DNA from: Planctobacterium marinum
GTDB lineage: Bacteria > Pseudomonadota > Gammaproteobacteria > Enterobacterales > Alteromonadaceae
DNA: 64,000 nt
Assembly: GCF_020687805.1 (NCBI RefSeq)
Contig: NZ_JAJEWQ010000003.1
Span: 813,772 to 877,771 of the forward strand
Direction of reading: 5' to 3'
Positions 20,532 through 28,105 of this stretch are shown here, in pieces (within the stretch, counting starts at the first letter, position 1; every line of letters begins with the position of its first letter). Under the pieces are notes generated by a model that ran no database searches, had not been told where the DNA came from, and saw nothing but the letters and a program-made list of their open reading frames with translations. Both the position numbers and the translations under genes were made by a program.

Positions 20532-21068
20532 TTAGCTTCTGGGAGGAAAAATTCCGTCCAGCGCCATCATAAAGTTGACCGTTAAAAAAGGTTGCCTATT
20601 TTCATGGGCACTATTCCCTCCGGTATTAGATATGGCAGAAGTAGACATATACTCCCCTGCAATCGGTGTAGTTGCAAAGGCCGATACTCCCGCACTACCA
20701 ATTCTCATATTAGCAGGTACCACTGTAGAACCTGGCCCTGCAGTATTTTGAGGATTATCACCGTTTACTTTGCCATGAGAATGGGAAGGCAATTGAGACT
20801 TGTAAAGCTGCACAGCCTGATAGCCTCCAAACTGACCATGTTGCCTTGGGGTCAACCCAGGCCCCGTACCATCTCCCAACGGCACCCTGCTTTTGAGATT
20901 GGGAATGCCCATAGTCACTCGCCAATCACCACCATAGGTGGAGCCGATAATTGCGAATAATGCCTGGTACTGGGATATCGACATTAACTGCCCCTGACAT
21001 AAGGCCCAATCTGCAATCGCAAAGTTGAATCCGGCCATTTGGATTTCTCCAATAAATGGATTTGCCAT
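20532..21068 (-). CDS. Phage tail-collar domain protein, third of three
   Basis: 178 residues, no signal peptide. The protein is essentially one collar/short-tail-fibre unit of the microcystin-dependent-protein type. The N-terminal half reads FIGEIQMAGFNFAIADWALC-QGQ, then LFAIIGSTYGGDWRVTMG and PNLKSRVPLGDGTGPGLTP. The C-terminal half has LPSHSHGKVNG with an H-x-H pair, and the end reads ENRQPFLTVNFMMALDG-FPPRS. In T4-like short tail fibres, H-x-H motifs bind metal ions inside the trimer; that applies here only by analogy. The gene has a good Shine-Dalgarno sequence (AAGGAG) and follows the second collar gene by 30 nt. It is the most divergent of the three (QGQ for the usual DGQ). Confidence 0.9.
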   Translation of the reverse strand: MANPFIGEIQMAGFNFAIADWALCQGQLMSISQYQALFAIIGSTYGGDWRVTMGIPNLKSRVPLGDGTGPGLTPRQHGQFGGYQAVQLYKSQLPSHSHGKVNGDNPQNTAGPGSTVVPANMRIGSAGVSAFATTPIAGEYMSTSAISNTGGNSAHENRQPFLTVNFMMALDGIFPPRS

Positions 21069-21098
21069 TTGAAACTCCTTGAATAAATTTGGTTAACG

Positions 21099-21632
21099 TT
21101 ACGAGCGGCTCGGATAAAGACCCTGAATACAAATGATAAAACTCAGGCAATTCCAAGGCATCATATTCTCATGAGATGTGCCGCTACCGCTGTTTTGAAC
21201 CTGATTATCGGCCATCTCAATAGGCGTATCACCCGCAGCAAATGTTTTATAAGCTAAACCTGTCTGGTTGGTCATATTAGCTAAAACATTATCCACTGGA
21301 GTATTTGAGGTAGCATCGTTATTACTCGCTTGAAGTGTATGAGTGTGAGCAGGCATTTCACCTAAGGTCAACGACACTGCTTCCAAACCATATCGCTGCC
21401 CTATTGCTCTTGGTGTCAGGCCCGGCCCTATGCCTTGGTGCACAGGAATGCGGCCTCGCAAATCTGGCAAACCAAAACTAGTGCGCCCATCGCCACCATA
21501 GTAAGTACCCAGCAATGAATACAGAGTCGAATTGCTACTAATACTCAATATCTGACCGTCACAAAAAGACCACTTGGCTGGGGCATAGGTACCCCCAAAA
21601 ATTCGAATTTCTCCGTAATAACCTTCTGACAT
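21099..21632 (-). CDS. Phage tail-collar domain protein, second of three
   Basis: 177 residues with the same plan as its neighbours: YYGEIRIFGGTYAPAKWSFC-DGQ, LYSLLGTYYGGDGRTSFGLP, DLRGRIPVHQGIGPGLTPR, a PAHTHTLQ H-x-H segment and a C-terminal ENMMPWNCLSFIICIQGLYP. No signal peptide. There is no head, tube or lysis gene nearby, so this is not part of a recognisable prophage. The gene follows the first collar gene by 12 nt. The three copies are paralogues that differ mainly in the variable region between the H-x-H and the C-terminal block (roughly residues 95-150), where fibre proteins usually carry specificity. Confidence 0.9.
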   Translation of the reverse strand: MSEGYYGEIRIFGGTYAPAKWSFCDGQILSISSNSTLYSLLGTYYGGDGRTSFGLPDLRGRIPVHQGIGPGLTPRAIGQRYGLEAVSLTLGEMPAHTHTLQASNNDATSNTPVDNVLANMTNQTGLAYKTFAAGDTPIEMADNQVQNSGSGTSHENMMPWNCLSFIICIQGLYPSRS

Positions 21633-21644
21633 GATTCGCTCCTG

Positions 21645-22172
21645 TTAATTGCGGGGTGGGAAAAGACCAGAGATACACAATACAAAATTAACTACCTGAG
21701 TCGGCTGTAAATTGGTATGTGCCTGGTTGCCACCTGCAGAGGTAGGCAGTGACTGCTGGTTTAACTCAACAAGGTTATTTGCAGGAGTGTAGACGTTAGC
21801 AGGTACACCAGACATAGTCGCGATGGCAAATGCCCGACCTGAGATCCCGGCTTTATCGCCTTCGGCATCAGTTACAGCCAGAGCGTGGCTGTGACCAGGC
21901 ATTGTGGCCGTGGTCAGCACTACATCTTCTAGTCCCGCCTTTGCCCCGAGGTCATCAATGCCAGGATTCAAGCCCATTGGGGTTCTGCCACGTAAGTCAG
22001 GGTAACCAAAAGTAGATTGTCCGTTGCCACCGTAGGCTACGCCCAATAAGGCAAATAAAGCGCTATTTTGCGAAATCTGGGTAATTTGACCATCACACTT
22101 GGCCCAATCAACTGGTGCCCAGTTGAAGCCTGTAATTGAGATTTGCCCCAGAAAAGGGTCAATCATCGCCAT
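21645..22172 (-). CDS. Phage tail-collar domain protein, first of three
   Basis: 175 residues. Motifs: FLGQISITGFNWAPVDWAKC-DGQ, LFALLGVAYGGNGQSTFGYP, DLRGRTPMGLNPGIDDLG, MPGHSHALAV (H-x-H) and C-terminal HTNLQPTQVVNFVLCISG-FPPRN. No signal peptide. A Shine-Dalgarno sequence (AGGAGAA) precedes the ATG. The gene begins 63 nt after the DUF6916-like gene and heads the three-collar series. The microcystin-dependent-protein family is widespread in bacteria but has no settled function. Confidence 0.9.
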   Translation of the reverse strand: MAMIDPFLGQISITGFNWAPVDWAKCDGQITQISQNSALFALLGVAYGGNGQSTFGYPDLRGRTPMGLNPGIDDLGAKAGLEDVVLTTATMPGHSHALAVTDAEGDKAGISGRAFAIATMSGVPANVYTPANNLVELNQQSLPTSAGGNQAHTNLQPTQVVNFVLCISGLFPPRN

Positions 22173-22235
22173 AAAAATTCTCCTAATCCTAAATAAGTTG
22201 AATCCGAAACGAGTAAATGTTCAAACGAATACGGT

Positions 22236-22574
22236 TTAGTTGCTAAGTTTTGACCGATCGTAGGAACAGCAAAATTCAAGGTTTTCGGCATCGTTTGGGC
22301 TGCCATAAAGGCATACTTCACCGAGAGTATCGTGCTTTAATATATAGTGATGTTCCGGCGTTGCCTGTTTGGGCTCAACTTTAAACACGACTTTAAATGC
22401 TTCCCATTGTTCACCGTTGCAAGCACCTTGTTCGCACTTAATCATAGGAGCTTCAAACGTTTCTATAATCTCACCTTCACCATCAGAGACCGGATTTCCA
22501 TCGACATCAGATAACTGAAGGGTGAATGTTTCCTCGACCAACTTGGAAACATCCTTATAACGAAAATTCTCCAT
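22236..22574 (-). CDS. Small DUF6916-like protein heading the collar operon
   Basis: 112 residues, acidic, no signal peptide. The C-terminal part (HHYILKHDTLGEVCLYGSP, then LEFCCSYDRS) resembles the end of DUF6916 proteins, in which a YxxxHxxLGxxxLFLVP block is followed by a YEAVFNR-like strand. I know DUF6916 genes mainly from beside single-domain tail-collar genes, which fits this position. Five cysteines are unusual for the family. The Shine-Dalgarno sequence is near perfect (AAGGAGGTGGT before the ATG), so it should be strongly translated. It is the first gene of the operon; the 266 nt upstream are AT-rich and must hold the promoter. Confidence 0.65.
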   Translation of the reverse strand: MENFRYKDVSKLVEETFTLQLSDVDGNPVSDGEGEIIETFEAPMIKCEQGACNGEQWEAFKVVFKVEPKQATPEHHYILKHDTLGEVCLYGSPNDAENLEFCCSYDRSKLSN

Positions 22575-22840
22575 ACCACCTCCTTAAAACCAATTAAAAT
22601 TCTTTATTTACAAATAAAAACAGATAACGCCTACATCACGATGTGGAGTACACTTTTTTATTCCAGCTGATGCACTTAAAGCGTAGACAACAAAGCTTTT
22701 TACATCCAAAAATGTGAGCGTTTTATTTTCACTTTAAGACGCTGAATTTAAAAACAGCTATAAACACACTGACAATTTACCATTAAACAAAAACCAACCA
22801 TTAAAATTTACGAAACTCCTATCCATGAGCTAATTTCAAT

Positions 22841-23356
22841 TTAAGAAAACGTTGTTTGAAAAACATTCAACTCAGGCTTCCAGGTCATTAAAATGTACAT
22901 ATCATCTTCCTGTTCAACCACAAAACCCAGCTTCACATAGAGCTTAAAAGCACCAGGATTGTTGCGCGCCACGGTTAACGTCATTGGCACCTTCGATTGC
23001 TCTGCGGCAACCATCAACGAACGGATAATGACTTCACCAAATCCGAGGCCCCTGGCCTGAGGTAAAAAAGCGATTTCCACAAGTCTTACTTCATTGTGGC
23101 CAAAATCTACGGTCACTTTGCCAATAAGCTCGTGGTGTTTCTCAATGACAAAATACATTGCATTGGGATACTGCTGACCATAACCTTCGGTCTGGGCTCG
23201 TAACTGCATCTCAACAATCTGCTTTATATAATCTTCTTCAGCGTCAATGAGTAACAGATCCTGACGCACGGACTCATGAAGCATGGCCAGAAACGGTTTA
23301 TCTTTATCTTGAGCAGGCCGCATATGAAGGCCTTCGGGTATATTTAAATTGTTCAC
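22841..23356 (-). CDS. GNAT family N-acetyltransferase
   Basis: About 171 residues. The start is probably GTG at 23356 (TTG at 23359 is in frame; ATG at 23323 has an AAGG but would cut the conserved N-terminus). Acetyl-CoA-binding motif A is clear: VEIAFLPQARGLGFGEVIIRS, followed by the motif B segment NPGAFKLYVKLGFVVEQED. The middle segment LIDAEEDYIKQIVEMQLRAQTEGYG with YPNAMYFVIEK is characteristic of a GNAT subgroup I associate with tail-collar clusters; that is from memory, not checked. The target may be a protein in the cluster or a small molecule. It follows the hydroxylase-methyltransferase fusion by 42 nt and probably forms an operon with it. Confidence 0.85.
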   Translation of the reverse strand: MNNLNIPEGLHMRPAQDKDKPFLAMLHESVRQDLLLIDAEEDYIKQIVEMQLRAQTEGYGQQYPNAMYFVIEKHHELIGKVTVDFGHNEVRLVEIAFLPQARGLGFGEVIIRSLMVAAEQSKVPMTLTVARNNPGAFKLYVKLGFVVEQEDDMYILMTWKPELNVFQTTFS

Positions 23357-23400
23357 CAACTAAACTCTTTTTTTACCTTTAAAAACACACATAGTTAAAA

Positions 23401-25329
23401 TCAAACACTCATAAATAGCTTATTAGCTTCTTCGATTTTAATTTGCTCGTAACTATTTGCCTGGCGACTAAACCAGTCTTCAAATTCTTGCAACGTTGGA
23501 TAGCCATTGGTCATAAAATTCATTATGTTGAAACAAGGTATTTCAAAAAAATTACAAAATGCCACATCCTGTTCAAACTCCTTCTGCAGTCCTTGCGCAT
23601 CGTAATGAGGTGTGGACATCAACCGGTATTTACTCCAGAGTCGGGGTAAATATACCAACCCTTTCTCGCTCTTTTCGTCTGCTTGTAAAACCGGTTGTTT
23701 TGCAAAATAATCGGGTAGTTGCACCTCCCAAACAGGCGCTTCATTGATCACGTACCGGTACTTTACAATGTCACCTGACCCGCCCTGGAAATGCATTCGG
23801 GCGCTAGCAGTACATAAGCTGCTTTGCTGTAAGTCCAGGTAGTGTTCTTTGTAAACAATAATATCTGTTACCTGATAAAACCGGTCGATAATGCCCTGTA
23901 CTTCGGGAAGCTCGAATTCAAAATTCAGAGGTTCCTGCTCACCACGATGAATCGCGGCTGCGGTCTCGCGATTTAAATGGAGTAAATCGGCCAATTTAAA
24001 GGGAAGGCCAGATTTATCCCCAAACGATCCGATTTTTTCGGCGTCGAAGACGGAGGCCGGCTCACCCATCCAAATACTGGTTCTGATGTTTTCGGGGATC
24101 AACTTGCCGTCAGGTTTCAAAAACTGCTGTAAGTGAGAAAAAATGGTAACTTGAGGTTCTCTGCACAGAAAGCCACTCATGGTCTCTGAAATGAGTAAAT
24201 CAAAGCGATGGTCTTCTGGTGGACACCACTTGGTGGCATCAGCACAATGGATCGTCACCCTATCTTCGACATCCAACTGTTGCAGTACTTTTTGCAATGC
24301 CGTGACGTTTTCAGGATGAATATCGAGGCAAGTCACATGGACAGGGACTTTTTTCAATCCCGGTAGCAGTGGTGTCAGAATAGAACCCCATGGTCCCGTG
24401 CCAGCATAAAGAATTTTGATGGGTTCAATATACCCTTCGCCACTGCTCAAACGAGACGCCAAAATATCTGTTATAGCTGCCTGATTTGCCAATAAAAAGG
24501 TCTGGGTTCTGATGGGTTCCACCTGGCATTTAGCGGCCTGTAATGGTGATATTGCAACACCTGCGCCTGTGTCGATGTCATCCCAATTGTTCATGTCGTC
24601 ATCGAGGACGATGTCAGTCCAGGCACTGTAGATATCCGCCATTTGCTTAACAACCGGCATCAAGGCGACAAAGTCTTTCTCCCCCTGAAGCAGTTTTTTA
24701 GTGAGCTCTGCTAAACACTGTGCAGTTGGAGCAGTTTGGCTAGTAATTAGACTCGCTTCGTCAAATTGAGACATCAGCCAATCATTGGGTTGTATATCCA
24801 TCACCAAATGCAGGCGTTCGGTTTCACTGTCATTTATTACTGAATGTTCCAAATTGGCATTTACATACCACAGTTCCCCCACCTTCATATCCAGAGGCTT
24901 TCCATCGGAATAAAACTGAACTTCAGCGGCGGTAAGAATTGGGATGTGTAATCTTGCGGCTTGCTTTTCAATACACAAATCGTTATCACGGTGCGGAAGA
25001 ATCTTAGCACCTTTACCTAACATCATAAGCCGCACAGATTTTTTGGGGGCTTGTATCTGAGACAACAACTCATTAATAACAGGTAATTTTTCCAGAACGG
25101 GTAAATTTACCCAGACGCCATTACTGTGGATTTGATTTGCTTGTAAAATAACGTTGGCATTTTCGTGATCCGCGAGTGCCCTTAGTGGCAAGAGCCGCCA
25201 TTCTCCATGATAAACATCAGCATTAACATGGTCTGACCAGTATTCATCCGCCAATGTAAGCAACTCTCGCTTTAGTTTCTCAGCATCAAAACTCAGTAAC
25301 GTGTCTAACTTCTGTGACGCTATCGCCAA
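23401..25329 (-). CDS. Fusion: Asp/Asn beta-hydroxylase-like domain + PRMT-like methyltransferase
   Basis: 642 residues, cytoplasmic. Residues about 60-185 match the aspartyl/asparaginyl beta-hydroxylase (AspH) double-stranded beta-helix: ILPHRDNDLCIEKQAARLHI (about 110) and ANLEHSVINDSETERLHLVM (about 160). These supply the expected His, the second His and the 2-oxoglutarate-binding Arg. Residues about 300-450 are a class I SAM-dependent methyltransferase: motif I ILYAGTGPWGS (about 305), an acidic CLDIHPEN, and a double-E loop SETMSGFLCREPQ (about 378-390) as in protein arginine methyltransferases, then FLKPDGKLIPENIR. The last 190 residues resemble a PRMT beta-barrel in position only; I see no clear THW loop. 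The start is TTG, chosen because an excellent AAGGAG lies 7 nt upstream and no ATG fits. Two protein-modifying activities in one chain, beside the collar genes, suggest modification of a cluster product; the substrate is unknown. Confidence 0.85.
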   Translation of the reverse strand: MAIASQKLDTLLSFDAEKLKRELLTLADEYWSDHVNADVYHGEWRLLPLRALADHENANVILQANQIHSNGVWVNLPVLEKLPVINELLSQIQAPKKSVRLMMLGKGAKILPHRDNDLCIEKQAARLHIPILTAAEVQFYSDGKPLDMKVGELWYVNANLEHSVINDSETERLHLVMDIQPNDWLMSQFDEASLITSQTAPTAQCLAELTKKLLQGEKDFVALMPVVKQMADIYSAWTDIVLDDDMNNWDDIDTGAGVAISPLQAAKCQVEPIRTQTFLLANQAAITDILASRLSSGEGYIEPIKILYAGTGPWGSILTPLLPGLKKVPVHVTCLDIHPENVTALQKVLQQLDVEDRVTIHCADATKWCPPEDHRFDLLISETMSGFLCREPQVTIFSHLQQFLKPDGKLIPENIRTSIWMGEPASVFDAEKIGSFGDKSGLPFKLADLLHLNRETAAAIHRGEQEPLNFEFELPEVQGIIDRFYQVTDIIVYKEHYLDLQQSSLCTASARMHFQGGSGDIVKYRYVINEAPVWEVQLPDYFAKQPVLQADEKSEKGLVYLPRLWSKYRLMSTPHYDAQGLQKEFEQDVAFCNFFEIPCFNIMNFMTNGYPTLQEFEDWFSRQANSYEQIKIEEANKLFMSV

Positions 25330-25544
25330 AACAGTCTCCTTACCTGATCCATGTTCAATAAGTCATTCAACTTGATGCACTGCACTACTCGTATACGCGC
25401 GTCGAATTGTGAATAAAACTAGACCCATATTGGTATATTTGCCAATATTTTTTAATATTTATTAAAATGCGTTATTTTTATAGCACGACTCCTATTTCAA
25501 TCCACATTACGCCTCATTACAAACTTGGGGGATAGAGTAAGATA

Positions 25545-26063
25545 ATGAGCCTGACTCAAGAAGATATCGGTTATTTAACGTCTCTCAGTTGCGGGAAATG
25601 TGACATGCAACACGAGAGGATTGCGTATCACAGGAACAGTAAAATACCGCTAAGCAATGCCGTTGCCGAGCATGGTTTTGCGCGGGTTGGGCTATGTCCT
25701 ACCGCAGGGCGACTTGTGAATCTTACCTGCGCTCACACCTCATCTCGATGCAAATTAGTTAACCTAATCAAAAAAATACCAGACGACCTGGTAGCACCAC
25801 AGACGAGAGAGGGTTGGATTAGAGATATAAAAGACATCGATTTTAAGATTGTCAGCCTTGATGTACAAAAAAGTGATTTGGAAGTCCGTCACGCCAAGGT
25901 GAAAAAAGCACAGCTTAGCAACGAGACCCCGGAAGGTAAGTCAGAAATCAAAGAGATTGAAAAGCGTATTGAACAGGTAGTCACAAATTACCATGTCCAG
26001 GTCACCGCGATGAGTAACTTGCAAGAGAAGATAAATCGCACAATCAGTGTTAGAGAGTGCTGA
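25545..26063 (+). CDS. Uncharacterised protein: Cys-rich N-terminus, coiled-coil C-terminus
   Basis: 172 residues; I do not recognise the family. The N-terminal half has a CGKC pair near residue 16, and further cysteines in GLCPTAG and LTCAHTSSRCK, a spacing that could bind zinc or iron. The C-terminal half is highly charged and heptad-like (KDIDFKIVSLDVQKSDLEVR, then KEIEKRIEQVVTNYH), probably a coiled coil. No signal peptide. It is divergent from the hydroxylase-methyltransferase gene across a 215-nt AT-rich gap. Start ATG with GGGGGAT about 14 nt upstream, a weak site. Confidence 0.6.
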   Translation: MSLTQEDIGYLTSLSCGKCDMQHERIAYHRNSKIPLSNAVAEHGFARVGLCPTAGRLVNLTCAHTSSRCKLVNLIKKIPDDLVAPQTREGWIRDIKDIDFKIVSLDVQKSDLEVRHAKVKKAQLSNETPEGKSEIKEIEKRIEQVVTNYHVQVTAMSNLQEKINRTISVREC

Positions 26064-26068
26064 TACAA

Positions 26069-26340
26069 CTACTTCCCATTGATCCAGCCGGTGATGCCGT
26101 AACTATAATTCTCAGCAAAGGGGGTTACATAGGTCACTGATTGAGGCAATGTCACATCTAGCAATACCAGGCTATTAAACAAAGGCAACCAGGTTTCAGA
26201 GGAAGTGATATCCGCTGAAAAAATGGCAAAAGTCCGCCCCAATCGGGATGCCAATTGTTAGAAAAGTTAAACACGTAAGCAATTTTGCGAACTTCTGCCT
26301 GGTTCACGTCATAATGGGCGGTTAAAAAGCTGCCTGATAG
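26069..26340 (-). pseudogene. Decayed gene fragment with at least one frameshift
   Basis: Two minus-strand reading frames join into one plausible protein. Upstream, DRLSGSFLTAHYDVNQAEVR runs on to NFSNNWHPDWGGLLPFF. After a one-base slip in the T-rich tract around 26218-26235, the other frame continues SADITSSETWLPLFNSLV, then SYGITGWINGK and a stop at 26069. No start codon with a ribosome binding site precedes the first part, and in-frame stops lie just upstream. The parent family is not recognised. It lies downstream of the HEAGH protein gene on the same strand. Confidence 0.5.
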
Positions 26341-26381
26341 TCGGTCAAATCAACCATTATTTAATGCATCGTGCACAAGCA

Positions 26382-26876
26382 TTAAGGGCGTAACCAACAC
26401 AGCATATTGGGAAAGGAGCCAGGCTCATTCAGCGGCTTACACATTCCAAAATAGGAAAGCAAAGGCTGACCATAAAACCCCCCGCTCTGGAAACATTCGA
26501 TAAGATTTTTTGAAGAACCGCGATATCCAGCTTCGTGGAACACCACTTCGGGAGGCAAACCAATTGCTTCCAATGCCGCCCAGGACCAGGCAATCGCCGC
26601 GATTTCCTCACCATCGCTTTGACCTGAATCATTTACATTTTCGTTTAAAAGGTGGCGGGTTGCCGCAGGTTGAACCGCTATGTGACCAGCTTCGTGCAAT
26701 AAATCACCGGGGTATTCTAATTTTTCGCTATCCACCCACAGCTGTCCATTATGGATGGTTACGCCCGGGAGGAATGTCTCGCCATCAATCCCGGTAAGCT
26801 TCACCTGAACCCCCACCTGCTCAAGAAATGTAATTATTCGCTGCAAAAGTTCAGTACCTGAAGTTGATGGTTGCAT
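26382..26876 (-). CDS. Putative metalloprotein with HEAGH motif
   Basis: 164 residues, no signal peptide. The segment GDLLHEAGHIAVQPAATR contains an HExxH-type zinc site, and DGEEIAAIAWSWAALEAIG about 30 residues later could supply the third ligand (Glu), as in gluzincins or ImmA/IrrE-type peptidases. A conserved-looking tail (FHEAGYRGSSKNLIECFQSG) follows. Because the protein is short and no substrate clue exists, peptidase activity is only inferred. The start ATG at 26876 is preceded by GGAACTCTG. The neighbouring downstream gene is decayed. Confidence 0.65.
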   Translation of the reverse strand: MQPSTSGTELLQRIITFLEQVGVQVKLTGIDGETFLPGVTIHNGQLWVDSEKLEYPGDLLHEAGHIAVQPAATRHLLNENVNDSGQSDGEEIAAIAWSWAALEAIGLPPEVVFHEAGYRGSSKNLIECFQSGGFYGQPLLSYFGMCKPLNEPGSFPNMLCWLRP

Positions 26877-26982
26877 CAGAGTTCCTTTTCATGTTGATGG
26901 CGTTCAATAGCAATAAGCATTTGAGGACTAAACTATAGACGATTAAAAGGGGTAAATAAAAATCAAATGATAGAGGGTTAAA

Positions 26983-28017
26983 CTAAAACAAATCAATGGC
27001 TGATTCTTTGGCAATGGCCACTTCCTCCTGAAGTTCACCTTCTTCAACCAATTGCTCGTAGCAATACACGGCATTGCGGCCGTGCTCTTTGGCGTAATAC
27101 ATGGCCTTGTCAGCCCGCTCCATTAGCACCTGTTCGTAATCTTCCTGCGAGGCTTCTGCAAACCCGATACTCACTGTAATTTTACCCACCAATGGGAACC
27201 TGTCTTGCTCAACTTCCAGTCGAAAGTCGTTGAGTTTTTTGAAGGCATCCGAGCGGGTAGCAGGCTCTAAAATGATAACGAACTCTTCCCCTCCAAAACG
27301 AAAGACATAATCAGAAGAGCGAAAATAGCCAGACATTTTCTGCGACAGCGTGAGCAAAACCTCATCGCCACAGACATGCCCGAAGACGTCATTCACCTTT
27401 TTAAAGTAGTCTATGTCAATGATAACCAGCCAGGGTTTATCCTCAGCATGAGCCTCACGGGAGGGAAAATTAGTGTGTTGGCGTTTCTGGCGGCTCGCCT
27501 GCTTGGCCAACATTTGGCGCAAATGCCGTTCAAAAGAGTGTCGATTTAATAATCCGGTGAGCTTGTCTTTTTCGCTTTCCACCAGCACCCTGAGGTAATT
27601 GCCATAAATCCGGGCGAAAGCACTGATCAATGACTTGTTTTCGGTAGTGATGGTTTCAGCACGCAAGTGCAACGCTAACTTTTTACCTGCCCCTGCAACC
27701 GGCACCCATAACTCCGTCATCCCATCCCGGGTTTCGGTAACGGAGCGTTTCAGGCTATCTATTGAAGTGACGAGTTGTGTGGCGGGTTGCATCAGGGTTT
27801 GATTTGCATACCAGACAAAGTGAGGCTCGACGGACTGCACTTTTAGTTCGAGTAAAACGGTGATGATGGGATTGGGCCAGCTCCGTTCTAACTCGTATAA
27901 ACACGCTTTTTCAAAATACACGTATTCGGCAATAGTAGACAACAGACTGATCCCGACGGAATCCAGGTCTTTTTGCTCAGTTAGTGACACCACCGAATCG
28001 AGTATTTGCTTGTTCAT
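26983..28017 (-). CDS. Diguanylate cyclase (GGDEF domain)
   Basis: 344 residues. The C-terminal GGDEF domain is complete: the DIDYFKKVNDVFGHVCGDEV segment, then DYVFRFGGEEFVIIL with an active-site GGEEF near residue 241, and the end motif ADKAMYYAKEHGRNAVYCYE. It should make c-di-GMP from two GTP. An RxxD inhibitory site five residues before GGEEF is not present (SSDYVFRF), so product inhibition through the I-site is doubtful. The first 150 residues have no membrane segment and resemble a degenerate GAF-like sensor domain. It lies 88 nt from the HD-GYP gene on the same strand; a synthesising and a degrading enzyme side by side suggests a local c-di-GMP switch. Confidence 0.93.
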   Translation of the reverse strand: MNKQILDSVVSLTEQKDLDSVGISLLSTIAEYVYFEKACLYELERSWPNPIITVLLELKVQSVEPHFVWYANQTLMQPATQLVTSIDSLKRSVTETRDGMTELWVPVAGAGKKLALHLRAETITTENKSLISAFARIYGNYLRVLVESEKDKLTGLLNRHSFERHLRQMLAKQASRQKRQHTNFPSREAHAEDKPWLVIIDIDYFKKVNDVFGHVCGDEVLLTLSQKMSGYFRSSDYVFRFGGEEFVIILEPATRSDAFKKLNDFRLEVEQDRFPLVGKITVSIGFAEASQEDYEQVLMERADKAMYYAKEHGRNAVYCYEQLVEEGELQEEVAIAKESAIDLF

Positions 28018-28105
28018 CGACCATTCTCTGTGAAGGTAATGACCCAGCTTAAGCCCTAACCATAAGTTCTCAATTAAACTTTAGTATGATATCGCAGTGC
28101 CGGGT

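Noticed and set aside
20532..22574. Prophage tail module
   Set aside because: Only collar-type proteins are present; no baseplate, tube, tape measure, portal, capsid, lysis or integrase gene lies nearby, and the operon has its own promoter space and terminator.
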